Made by a program: the position numbers and the translations under genes. DNA of 64,000 nt, taken from Chitinophagaceae bacterium IBVUCB1 (lineage in GTDB: Bacteria; Bacteroidota; Bacteroidia; Chitinophagales; Chitinophagaceae). The notes under the pieces were generated by a model. That model was given only the letters and a program-made list of their open reading frames with translations. It had not been told where the DNA came from and made no database searches. Location of the stretch: contig NFUW01000002.1 in the NCBI GenBank assembly GCA_002127285.1, forward strand, positions 257,744 through 321,743, read 5' to 3'. Of the stretch, positions 19,456 through 26,992 are shown in pieces; within the stretch, counting starts at the first letter, position 1; each line of letters begins with the position of its first letter.

Positions 19456-19490
19456 CGGCTCTTATTATAAATCTTGATAACAAAAGACAA

Positions 19491-21644
19491 ATGAAGAAAT
19501 TACTGTTATCGCTCGTTGCTGCCGTTACGTTGTTTTCGGTACGTGCCGACGAGGGAATGTGGATACCCATGCTGATAGGCAAGAACTACGACGAAATGGT
19601 GCGTAAAGGCTTGAAACTGTCTAAAGAAGACCTGTATAGCATCAACAATGCCAGCATGAAGGATGCCATCGTGCAGTTTGGCGGTGGTTGTACGGGAGAG
19701 ATGGTTTCATCTCAAGGCTTGCTCATTACCAACCACCACTGTGGCTATGGCAACATTGCACAACTGAGTACGGTAGAGAAAAACTATCTGGACAATGGCT
19801 TTTGGGCATACAGTAAAGAACAGGAATTGCCTGCAAAAGACCTGTCTGTCATCTTCCTTGAAAGGGTAGAGGACGTAACGGCGCAGATAGAAAAAGCTAC
19901 ACGCAAACTAAAAGGCGATAAGCTGGCTAAAAAGCTGGACGAGATAAAAAAAGAAATAGAAAAGAAAGCCGAGCAGAAAGATAAGTACGTAGCCAATGTA
20001 AAAGAATACTTCAACGGCAACCAATACTTGCTGCTGGTATATAAGAAATATACAGACGTACGTTTAGTAGGCACACCACCCAAATCACTGGGCAAATACG
20101 GTGGCGATACCGACAACTGGATGTGGCCACGCCATACGGCAGACTTCTCTATGTTTCGCGTATATGCCAATAAAGACAACGAGCCTGCTGAGTATGCAAA
20201 AGACAATGTGCCATACAAGCCTAAGAAATACCTGCCTATCAATATAGGTGGTGTGCAAGAGGGCGACTATACGATGATATTCGGCTACCCCGGCCGTACC
20301 AACCGCTACGAGGTATCAGAAGGAGTGAAGCTGGCTATCGAAACAGTGAATCCGTCTATCGTTAAGATACGCACCAAGCGTCTTGAAATCATGAAAGACC
20401 ATATGGATAAAGACAAGTCAGTATATCTGAAACTCACTTCTTCTTACGCCAGCATATCCAACTACTGGAAATATTTCATCGGGCAGACAGAACAACTGAA
20501 ACGCCTGAAAGTAGTAGAAGAAAAAGCACAAAAAGAAGCAGCTTTCAGCAAATGGGCTTATAAAGAAGCGCCTGAATACAAAGGCCTGATGCGCGATTTT
20601 GCTAAAATATATAGTGGTTATGCGCCTTATGCCAAGCACTCTACATATTATACAGAGTGTTTCCGTGCGGCTGCATTGTCAAAGTTGGGTGGTGGTATAG
20701 AATTGTTGTACAAAGAACTGGAAAAGAAAGAGCCGAATCAGGATACAATTAAAAAGCATGTAGATGATTTGAAGAAAGGCCGCAAAGCCATCATGCGCAC
20801 ATTCGATAAATCTACTGAACTGGAACTGATGGCAGAGATGCTTAAAATGTTCTACAACGATATTCCTAAAGCACAACACCCCGATGTGTATCAAAATGTG
20901 GTGTTCAAGAAATTTGGCGGACAAGGTGCCGACAAAACTTTTGAAGACTATGCTGCTTATGTAATGAGCAACAATATGTTTGTTGACAGCAATGCGTTCA
21001 ATGCCTTCTGCAAAGAACCAACTATTGAAAAGATAAACAACGACGCTGCTTGCCAGATGGGTATGAGCTTCCTGAAAAACTACAAAGACCACTACGAACC
21101 TACAATAGATAAATTCAGTAAAACGAAGAAAGAACTAAGTAAGAAGTATGTTCGTGGTCTGATGGAGATGAATGAGGACAAATTGTTCTATCCTGATGCT
21201 AACTCTACTATGCGCATCACCTACGGGCAGGTATTGGGCTACGAGCCACAAGATGCAGTGCATTACGACTACTTCACTACACTGGATGGCTTTGTTGCTA
21301 AGTACAAGCCAAACGACGAAGAATTTGACGCACCTAAAGAGTTGATAGACCTGTATAACAAGAAAGACTATGGTCAGTATGTAGATAAAGACGGTACGCT
21401 GCACACTTGCTTCATTACTAACAACGACATAACAGGCGGCAACTCAGGCAGCCCTATCATAAATGCCAATGGCGAGTGGATAGGTATTGCTTTTGACGGC
21501 AACTGGGAAGCCATGAGCGGCGATATAGCTTTTGATAAAAACTATAAGCGTACAATATGTACCGATGCACGCTTTATACTTTTCATTATAGAGAAGATGG
21601 GCAAGGCCAACAACCTGATAGAAGAAATGGACGTTCGCAAATAA
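19491..21644 (+). CDS. S46 family dipeptidyl-peptidase (DPP7-type)
   Basis: The 717-residue protein has a short signal peptide and the whole S46 pattern: GGGCTGEMVSSQGLLITNHHCGYG with catalytic His83, and TGGNSGSPIINANGEWIGIAFDGNWEAMSGD with catalytic Ser652. These periplasmic serine peptidases release dipeptides from peptide N-termini. Residue +18 from the catalytic Ser decides specificity in the known enzymes: Gly in DPP7 (hydrophobic P1), Arg in DPP11 (acidic P1). Here it is Gly670, predicting DPP7-like preference. Length is normal and no sorting domain is present. A bidirectional terminator follows. Confidence 0.93.
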   Translation: MKKLLLSLVAAVTLFSVRADEGMWIPMLIGKNYDEMVRKGLKLSKEDLYSINNASMKDAIVQFGGGCTGEMVSSQGLLITNHHCGYGNIAQLSTVEKNYLDNGFWAYSKEQELPAKDLSVIFLERVEDVTAQIEKATRKLKGDKLAKKLDEIKKEIEKKAEQKDKYVANVKEYFNGNQYLLLVYKKYTDVRLVGTPPKSLGKYGGDTDNWMWPRHTADFSMFRVYANKDNEPAEYAKDNVPYKPKKYLPINIGGVQEGDYTMIFGYPGRTNRYEVSEGVKLAIETVNPSIVKIRTKRLEIMKDHMDKDKSVYLKLTSSYASISNYWKYFIGQTEQLKRLKVVEEKAQKEAAFSKWAYKEAPEYKGLMRDFAKIYSGYAPYAKHSTYYTECFRAAALSKLGGGIELLYKELEKKEPNQDTIKKHVDDLKKGRKAIMRTFDKSTELELMAEMLKMFYNDIPKAQHPDVYQNVVFKKFGGQGADKTFEDYAAYVMSNNMFVDSNAFNAFCKEPTIEKINNDAACQMGMSFLKNYKDHYEPTIDKFSKTKKELSKKYVRGLMEMNEDKLFYPDANSTMRITYGQVLGYEPQDAVHYDYFTTLDGFVAKYKPNDEEFDAPKELIDLYNKKDYGQYVDKDGTLHTCFITNNDITGGNSGSPIINANGEWIGIAFDGNWEAMSGDIAFDKNYKRTICTDARFILFIIEKMGKANNLIEEMDVRK

Positions 21645-21669
21645 TCATTAGCACACTTATATAAATTGA

Positions 21670-21693
21670 AACAGCCCCTGCAAAGGGGCTGTT
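21670..21693. terminator. Bidirectional terminator between S46 peptidase and T9SS gene
   Basis: A perfect 10-bp stem (AACAGCCCCT / AGGGGCTGTT, loop GCAA) lies between the convergent stops at 21644 and 21697, with T-rich sequence on either side. It can end transcripts from both strands. Confidence 0.85.
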
Positions 21694-21696
21694 TTG

Positions 21697-22992
21697 TTAT
21701 TTGGAAATGATAAAGGTTTCTGTTGTTTCTGCATCAGCTGTTCGTAGCCTTAATAAGTAAGTGCCTGCAGGTAATTCCGCAACCGGTATTTGTTTTTGAA
21801 TGGTACGAGCGGCTGGTTCATCCCAAGTTTTCAGCACTCTGCCATTCATATCTGTTACTTGTATGGTATAAGGATGCTTGCCGCTTAGTTGCGCACGTAC
21901 AGATATGAAATCTGCAGCAGGGTTGGGGTATAGGGTTAGATTAATATTTTCTACTTGCTTGTTTATTGAAGATGGGAAATGCGCACTGTAATAAAAATTA
22001 TATCGATGTGTATTTCCCTTTTCAAATGTATCTATCCTATATACCCAGTTTTGTTTTGCTTTATCCCAAAAATCCGACTCAGCGATTGTAATAAGGTTCA
22101 AGTTATTGTATTGATAGGTCATTCTACGGAATGTATCCCAAGCATTGTTTTTCCATTCAATGATTATCTCATGTTGCAAATTGTTGGCAGAGTTATATGT
22201 TAGTAGCTTTTTATCATAATTGAGGAATGTAGTTGAACTAGGGTCGTACTTTTCTTTAATAATTTCAATCGGTTGACCTAATGTATTGTATGCATATTTT
22301 GTTTTGTATATAACAATGTTAAATGAAGAGAAATCATAATCCCATATTTCTACTACCTGTTTATTGGTGTTATATACATAGCGTTTAACATAAGCTACCT
22401 TAGTGCCTGAATAAGAAACAATACTGTCTATGTTGCCAGAGCTGTTATAGTGATACTTAGATGGAAGACCATATTTATATTTTGCACTATCTAATTGTCC
22501 TAAGCCATTATAATAATAATACTCGGATATGCCACGAAGCAATATATTTCCCGAATATAAGTATGAATCGATAGTAGTGTACACGGGTGCACCAGTATTT
22601 GATAACTGAAGGGTAGTGTACTTGATAACATTATTTAGCAAGTCGAATTGTTGAATAAATTTATTGTGTTTATAAATCGTACCTATTATAGGGTGATAAT
22701 TATACCATATTGCACTGTCATGTTTACAGTTAAGGTTCATTTCCAAAAACTCAGGAGTATAAGTTTTAAGGTTGAATGTATTATATAGCCAATCGTTGGT
22801 AAAATATCCACCTCTATTATCGTTGTAATAATATATTGCCGAATCAATTAATGCCATCTTGTATACGGCCGTTGCCGAATTATAGGTATATCGATAATGA
22901 GATACTTTACTTAGTTTATACGTTTGTGCTTTTGAAATTGAGAATAGGCATACACAAACAAAGGCTAATATACTTGTACGAATTAAGAGCAT
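21697..22992 (-). CDS. T9SS type A cargo with Tyr/Asn-rich YD-like repeats
   Basis: The 431-residue protein has a signal peptide (about 1-22, ending SKAQ). A repeat region follows with recurring YxYNxxG units (YNSATAVYKM, YNNLNLI, YNTLGQPIEI, YNTNKQVVEI), like RHS/YD-type beta repeats. It ends with a T9SS type A sorting domain: NLTLYPNPAADFISVRA, IQVTDMNGRVLKTWDEPAA, PAGTYLLRL and a Lys terminus. It should be secreted and anchored at the surface; ligand unknown. The gene is divergent from another cargo gene of the same design at 23663, whose sorting domain also has an xWxEPAA element, so the two are probably paralogues. Confidence 0.82.
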   Translation of the reverse strand: MLLIRTSILAFVCVCLFSISKAQTYKLSKVSHYRYTYNSATAVYKMALIDSAIYYYNDNRGGYFTNDWLYNTFNLKTYTPEFLEMNLNCKHDSAIWYNYHPIIGTIYKHNKFIQQFDLLNNVIKYTTLQLSNTGAPVYTTIDSYLYSGNILLRGISEYYYYNGLGQLDSAKYKYGLPSKYHYNSSGNIDSIVSYSGTKVAYVKRYVYNTNKQVVEIWDYDFSSFNIVIYKTKYAYNTLGQPIEIIKEKYDPSSTTFLNYDKKLLTYNSANNLQHEIIIEWKNNAWDTFRRMTYQYNNLNLITIAESDFWDKAKQNWVYRIDTFEKGNTHRYNFYYSAHFPSSINKQVENINLTLYPNPAADFISVRAQLSGKHPYTIQVTDMNGRVLKTWDEPAARTIQKQIPVAELPAGTYLLRLRTADAETTETFIISK

Positions 22993-23155
22993 AAAAAGGT
23001 ATTAAAGGTTAATAAAATTGTATCAAGGTAAAGGTAATAGTGTTATATACTGATATGCAATAGCTGTAAGCCGATATTACTTTCTGCTGACTTGTATTTT
23101 ACAATAGTATGAGAATGCGCCTCAATTCCTTTACTGTATTGGCTTTCACAATTCG

Positions 23156-23232
23156 GTTAACAAATGCTTTGTAAATAGATGGTTAACCGTTTACAGTTTT
23201 TTTAGTTAACTGATTTTAAAGCTGCCGTTAAC
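23156..23232. promoter_or_regulatory. Array of four GTTAAC palindromes
   Basis: GTTAAC occurs at 23156, 23182, 23205 and 23227 (starts), spaced 26, 23 and 22 bp, about two helical turns. Two are extended to 8-bp palindromes (GGTTAACC, AGTTAACT). They lie just upstream of the promoter at 23245 and look like binding sites for a dimeric regulator. The regulator is unknown. In the rest of the 22993-23311 gap I see only AT-rich sequence and these elements. Confidence 0.5.
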
Positions 23233-23244
23233 TGCGCCATATTA

Positions 23245-23277
23245 TTTGGCAAAGGGGGTATGCGCGATGCATCTTTG
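23245..23277 (+). promoter_or_regulatory. Candidate promoter of the 32-residue peptide gene
   Basis: TTTG at 23245-23248 and CATCTTTG at 23270-23277 are 21 bp apart, one base from the TTTG/TAnnTTTG consensus. The predicted start is near 23284, giving a leader of about 28 nt before the ATG at 23312. Confidence 0.5.
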
Positions 23278-23311
23278 TTTCATCAAAGCAAAAAATAAAA
23301 AACACACAAAA

Positions 23312-23410
23312 ATGAAAAACACTGCACGCATCAATCAAGCTGAAGTTTCAAAGAAAATCATGTTGTTTGTATCTATCATCACCTGCGTGGTGCTGGCAGT
23401 GAATTTCTAA
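23312..23410 (+). CDS. 32-residue small membrane peptide
   Basis: ATG-stop frame encoding MKNTARINQAEVSKKI then a hydrophobic segment MLFVSIITCVVLAVNF at the end. That pattern (charged polar N-terminus, single helix of about 16 hydrophobic residues) suits a short bitopic membrane peptide. The gene has its own candidate promoter, and its stop codon touches a perfect 16-bp terminator stem, so it is a complete unit. It is too short for standard gene finders. I know no matching family; candidates include a membrane-protein modulator, a type I toxin, or a leader peptide. No antisense partner is visible. Confidence 0.5.
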   Translation: MKNTARINQAEVSKKIMLFVSIITCVVLAVNF

Positions 23411-23460
23411 AAAACAGAAAGTACCACCTTTGCGATTACAGGGTTGGTACTTTCTGTTTT
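23411..23460 (+). terminator. Strong terminator after the small peptide gene
   Basis: A perfect 16-bp stem (23411-23426 with 23445-23460), loop of 18, ending in TTTT followed by TCAAT. It begins immediately after the peptide stop codon, so transcripts of about 180 nt are expected. Confidence 0.85.
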
Positions 23461-23492
23461 TCAATCACGTTCTCTCTTATCCTCTATATGTA

Positions 23493-23525
23493 ACAAAGCC
23501 TCTTTGAAAAGAGGCTTTGTCTTTT
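23493..23525 (+). terminator. Second hairpin with T tract
   Basis: ACAAAGCCTCTT pairs with AAGAGGCTTTGT (12 bp, loop TGAA), followed by CTTTTTC. Lying 33 bp after the first terminator with no gene between, it may be a back-up terminator or a small RNA hairpin. 23526-23662 holds nothing else recognisable except the lead-in to the next gene. Confidence 0.7.
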
Positions 23526-23662
23526 TCAACAATATCCTATCCGTATAGCTTCCCATCCACTATCCGTACCACCACTTACTGCAATATGCCATTATCGGTG
23601 TATAGGTGGCTGCTTAGTGTAGTCGTAGTTTTATCCTTGCATACTCATACAAATTATACGAT

Positions 23663-25054
23663 ATGAAAAACATTTACGCACTATTAGTAGCTATTGCCTG
23701 TATGGCACAATCGGCAACTGCGCAAACCATGTCGCGCATTGTTGCAGCCCAGTCAGATAGATACAATGGCACAAGCTGGGCACCGTATGATAGTACTATC
23801 ATAACTTACAATGCAGGCAATACTACCCCCGGCGATGCCGATAGCTTTTTGAACGGGCAAGGTACAGTACTGAAAAATGACAGCAGCATACTGATGTTGC
23901 ACTACAGTGGCAGTTATGCAAATTTTTACAAGCATAGCTATACCTACAATGCGCAGGGCTATATGCTGACACACTTATGGGAAAACCCTGTACCCGCCAT
24001 CACTGGTCCGTGGACAAACTACCAGAAAGAAACATATACCTACGATGCCAATAACAATATCATAGAACAACTGTACCAAAACTGGAACACGACAACCAGC
24101 ACATGGGATAATAATATACGGTATGTGAATACCTATACAGGCAGCAATCTTACAAACAGTCTCAGGCAGTCATGGAACGGTACAGCGTGGGTAGCAATTA
24201 ATGAAGACAGCTATACGTATGCAGGCGGCAATCTTATTACTAAACTATTCAGAACATGGGATGTATCTGCATGGAAAAATTACAGCAGGTCAACATACAG
24301 TTATTATGGTAGCGGAAAGCTAAAAGCAGACTCGATGGAGCAGTGGTATCCGCACCTTAACAACTGGCGCAACCAAACCAAAACAACACATACCTATAAT
24401 GCAGCCAATGCAACAGATTCTATTCTTTTGCTGCACGATTGGGACACAGTTGCGCTCAACTGGCGCAATGCATGGGTATATAATTATGTGTTCAACGGTG
24501 CTGGCAAAGTGATAGGCGATACTACACGTATATGGAACATTGCCGGCAGCAATTGGGACTATTACGGTGCAGCTACTGCGGTAAACGATACTTCTTATTT
24601 CAGGTATGATTGGAATAAACTAACGAGCAGCTTCATCAATTCAGAGCGTTCAACAAGCTCATACAACAGCAATCAACAGCTTACGTATTGGAGAAAAGAA
24701 AACTGGAATACGGCCACATCTGCTTGGGGTATGAGCAACGACCGTAGCAATAAATACTACTACACACTGGTAGGGGTAGGTGTTAACGAGGTAGATAAAG
24801 AGATAACAGTATGCACGGTATATCCATCGCCCGCATCGGAGTATATAAAGCTGAATGTGTCTTGGAAAACGCTACAAGCCACTAAAGTAGCCATATTCGA
24901 TATGCAGGGCAGGCTGCTAAGGCAATGGGAAGAACCTGCAGCCAAGCAAATAGACAGAACAATACCCATATCAGATTTGCCAAATGGCATATACACCATA
25001 CAGCTACATGGTAAAGAGGTAAAAACCTCAAGACAGTTTATTATTTCAAGATAG
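23663..25054 (+). CDS. T9SS type A cargo with Trp/Tyr-rich repeats
   Basis: The 463-residue protein has a signal peptide (about 1-20, ending ATAQ) and then a run of about 30-40-residue repeats built on W-x(n)-YTY/YxYNxxG, for example ITGPWTNYQKETYTYDANNNI, TWDNNIRYVNTYTGSNL and WKNYSRSTYSYYGSGKL. It ends in a T9SS type A domain: VYPSPASEYIKLNVSW, VAIFDMQGRLLRQWEEPAA, LPNGIYTIQLHGKEV and a final Arg. It should be surface-anchored. The paralogue at 21697 is divergent. Function is unknown; such repeats resemble RHS-type sugar- or protein-binding surfaces. Confidence 0.82.
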   Translation: MKNIYALLVAIACMAQSATAQTMSRIVAAQSDRYNGTSWAPYDSTIITYNAGNTTPGDADSFLNGQGTVLKNDSSILMLHYSGSYANFYKHSYTYNAQGYMLTHLWENPVPAITGPWTNYQKETYTYDANNNIIEQLYQNWNTTTSTWDNNIRYVNTYTGSNLTNSLRQSWNGTAWVAINEDSYTYAGGNLITKLFRTWDVSAWKNYSRSTYSYYGSGKLKADSMEQWYPHLNNWRNQTKTTHTYNAANATDSILLLHDWDTVALNWRNAWVYNYVFNGAGKVIGDTTRIWNIAGSNWDYYGAATAVNDTSYFRYDWNKLTSSFINSERSTSSYNSNQQLTYWRKENWNTATSAWGMSNDRSNKYYYTLVGVGVNEVDKEITVCTVYPSPASEYIKLNVSWKTLQATKVAIFDMQGRLLRQWEEPAAKQIDRTIPISDLPNGIYTIQLHGKEVKTSRQFIISR

Positions 25055-25070
25055 TAGTTATATAGCTTTC

Positions 25071-25103
25071 CGCCCATGCAGATGAGTAGCATCTGCATGG
25101 GCG
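25071..25103. terminator. Perfect 14-bp inverted repeat, probable terminator
   Basis: CGCCCATGCAGATG and its exact complement flank a 5-base loop, 17 bp after the T9SS gene stop. No long T run follows, so a role as a terminator or as a transcript-end stabiliser is inferred from position. Confidence 0.55.
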
Positions 25104-25189
25104 GTATTATATTCCTCCTTAGAAGGAGGTGTCCCGCATTGACGGAGGATGTGTACTTGCGTTGGGTATATCTATGCGTAGCAGGTACT

Positions 25190-25747
25190 TTACTTATTAC
25201 CTATAACCCAGTTAGAATATGTTTTGTCTTGCATATTAAAAATAGTGCTTTCAGCATCTATATCTTCAATAAGTTGATTATCTGATATTGTATATACATT
25301 CAGTTGATAACATGTAAATATCATGGATAAAAAAGAAATAAAGCTTTCAAAAATAATTTCGGGTTCTATAATAAATAGTGCTGGAGAATAAATATATACT
25401 CCGCAGTTTTCTTTATCTGTACTTATTAATAGATAGTCACCTGCAAAATCAGCAATAATCGGGAATAGCTTTTTCTGTTTGAACTCTAAAAATTCCTCAT
25501 TGTAAATTTGCAAGGCATCTTCTACTTTTAATATATATCCGAAAGAAGAAAATTTAATACCCTTATACTCAACATCTACATAATAGTTACTTCCATTGCA
25601 GTAATCATACAATTCAAAAATTTCTTTATTACATATGCCATTTGCAGAAAGTATATCACTTAATATTTTTCCCTCGATTTCTGTATTTAAACTGTCTAAA
25701 GAAATTATTTTTTGAATATTTACTAAGATATCTTTTATTGAATTCAT
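25190..25747 (-). CDS. SUKH (SMI1/KNR4)-like protein, possible orphan immunity protein
   Basis: The 185-residue protein is AT-rich compared with its neighbours. It resembles the SUKH/SMI1-KNR4 superfamily: an early helix then IFELYDYCNGSNY (family pattern L-P-x-Y-x-x-F-x-x-x-N-G), FGYILKVEDALQIYNEE, LFPIIADFAGDYLLIS and a late PEIIFESFISFLSMIF helix. Many SUKH proteins in bacteria are immunity proteins for polymorphic toxins, encoded right after the toxin. No toxin gene is seen here, so this would be an orphan. Similarity was judged by motif only. The palindromic element at 25791-25838 lies directly upstream. Confidence 0.55.
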   Translation of the reverse strand: MNSIKDILVNIQKIISLDSLNTEIEGKILSDILSANGICNKEIFELYDYCNGSNYYVDVEYKGIKFSSFGYILKVEDALQIYNEEFLEFKQKKLFPIIADFAGDYLLISTDKENCGVYIYSPALFIIEPEIIFESFISFLSMIFTCYQLNVYTISDNQLIEDIDAESTIFNMQDKTYSNWVIGNK

Positions 25748-25758
25748 ATATAATACTT

Positions 25759-25905
25759 TCAGTCCTTACAGCTGTTCTTCTTCGCTGCTCGGCGTAGTCT
25801 CTGACTACGCCGCACTGGCAGCAAATCTCCCGATTTGCGAATGTTTATTAAAGTTATAAAAACAACATGTATTTCGACAATATCGGCGTCCCTTACTACA
25901 TATCC
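25759..25905 (-). pseudogene. Short remnant frame ending in KSGDLLPVRRSQRLRRAA, upstream of the SUKH gene
   Basis: On the minus strand, 48 codons lie open between a TAA (25906-25908) and a TGA (25759-25761), ending before the SUKH ATG. The last half reads KSGDLLPVRRSQRLRRAAKK then NSCKD. This arginine-rich tail is encoded by the palindromic element at 25791-25838. There is no start codon with a plausible upstream signal, and gpsA ends directly before it in the same frame. I read it as a fragment left by an exchanged gene tail or as a repeat element without coding role. Confidence 0.35.
25791..25838. repeat. Two adjacent hairpins, probable dispersed repeat
   Basis: Two perfect stems sit side by side: GGCGTAGTC/GACTACGCC at 25791-25811 (loop of 3) and GCAAATC/GATTTGC at 25821-25838 (loop of 4). 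Their GC-rich character and lack of a T tract do not fit a terminator. Elements of this form occur as dispersed repeats in Bacteroidota genomes; copy number in this genome cannot be seen from one window. Confidence 0.5.
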
Positions 25906-25914
25906 TTATAGCTT

Positions 25915-26937
25915 TTATGAAAGCTGCTTAGCAAGTGCCTCAAACATTTCGTCAGGTGGGGTATTGCCCCATAGCACATTGTATATGCTGCTGGCTATCG
26001 GGTGTTCTATTTGCAGGGTTTTAGATATTTCGTTCATACCCCTTGCAGCATAGTAGCCCTCAGCTACCATATTCATTTCAAGCTGCGCATTCTTTACACT
26101 ATAGCCCTTGCCCAGCATATTGCCAAACATACGGTTGCGGCTATGCAGCGAGTAGCAGGTAACCAACAAATCGCCAAGATAAGCACTGGTATGAAAATCA
26201 GGCTTTTCGTTAGATGGGTGTACCTTATCAAAGTGCGCATCTAAAAAACGATACATCTCTCGGTAGCAATTAGTGATATATACACTCAAAAAATTATCGC
26301 CATAACCCAAGCCATGTGCTATGCCTGCACCTATGGCATATATATTCTTCAGCACGGCTGCAAACTGCGCCCCCCATATATCGTGGTTGTAGGTGGTATA
26401 TATGTACCCGCAGCGAAATGCCTCTGCAACCGCACTTGTCAATTCATCGTTTAATCCTGAAAAAGTAAGGTAAGACAATCGCTCCTGCGCTACCTCTTCT
26501 GCATGGCACGGGCCGGTAATGGCTGCATAGTTTTGCAGGTCGAACCAATCTTGCTTGGCAAGGTAATCGTTCAGCAACAGGTTGCTGTCTGGCAATATCC
26601 CTTTGATGGCAGAGATTATTTTTTTGCCTTTCAGCAGGTTACCATCTATGCTTTCCAGTACTTGCTGCGCATAAGCAGAAGGTACGGCTATAATCAAAGT
26701 GTCGCAATGAGTAACAACGTCTTGCAGATTGTCGGTAGGCGATATGGTTTCGGGCATAAATCGTACCGATGTAAGGTATTGCGGGTTGTGGTGTCTTGTT
26801 TTCAGGTGGTTCATGGCTTGCGCATTGCGCACCCACCAACGGATATGTATGCCATTATCGGTCAGTATTTTGGCAAGGGCTGTGCCCCAACTGCCATACC
26901 CTATAACGCCTATATTGCCTAATGTATGATAGCCCAA
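25915..26937 (-). CDS. gpsA: NAD(P)H-dependent glycerol-3-phosphate dehydrogenase
   Basis: It reduces dihydroxyacetone phosphate to sn-glycerol-3-phosphate for phospholipid synthesis. The 340-residue protein has the Rossmann loop IGVIGYGSWGTALAKIL (about 9-25), AITGPCHAEEVAQER and the catalytic region AAVLKNIYAIGAGIAHGLGYGDN with its lysine. The start appears to be TTG at 26937, since upstream codons give a stop and the next ATG lies well inside the fold. The gene follows the adaptor gene at 26993-28321 with 55 bp between them on the same strand. Confidence 0.95.
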   Translation of the reverse strand: MGYHTLGNIGVIGYGSWGTALAKILTDNGIHIRWWVRNAQAMNHLKTRHHNPQYLTSVRFMPETISPTDNLQDVVTHCDTLIIAVPSAYAQQVLESIDGNLLKGKKIISAIKGILPDSNLLLNDYLAKQDWFDLQNYAAITGPCHAEEVAQERLSYLTFSGLNDELTSAVAEAFRCGYIYTTYNHDIWGAQFAAVLKNIYAIGAGIAHGLGYGDNFLSVYITNCYREMYRFLDAHFDKVHPSNEKPDFHTSAYLGDLLVTCYSLHSRNRMFGNMLGKGYSVKNAQLEMNMVAEGYYAARGMNEISKTLQIEHPIASSIYNVLWGNTPPDEMFEALAKQLS

Positions 26938-26992
26938 TGAAAACCTGTTTGTTGAATAAATGTAGTGAAAGGCTTACGTACTTGCAATGCTG

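Noticed and set aside
23156-23232. GTTAAC series as a CRISPR or phage attachment array
   Set aside because: Repeats are only 6-8 bp with unlike spacers of 16-20 bp and no cas genes; operator sites fit better.
23461-23662. tRNA or other structured RNA gene in the gap
   Set aside because: Only simple hairpins were found; no cloverleaf or CCA end could be drawn.
25071-25103. 14-bp inverted repeat as an integron attC or IS end
   Set aside because: No integrase or transposase nearby, no second end and no target duplication; its place just after a gene fits a terminator.
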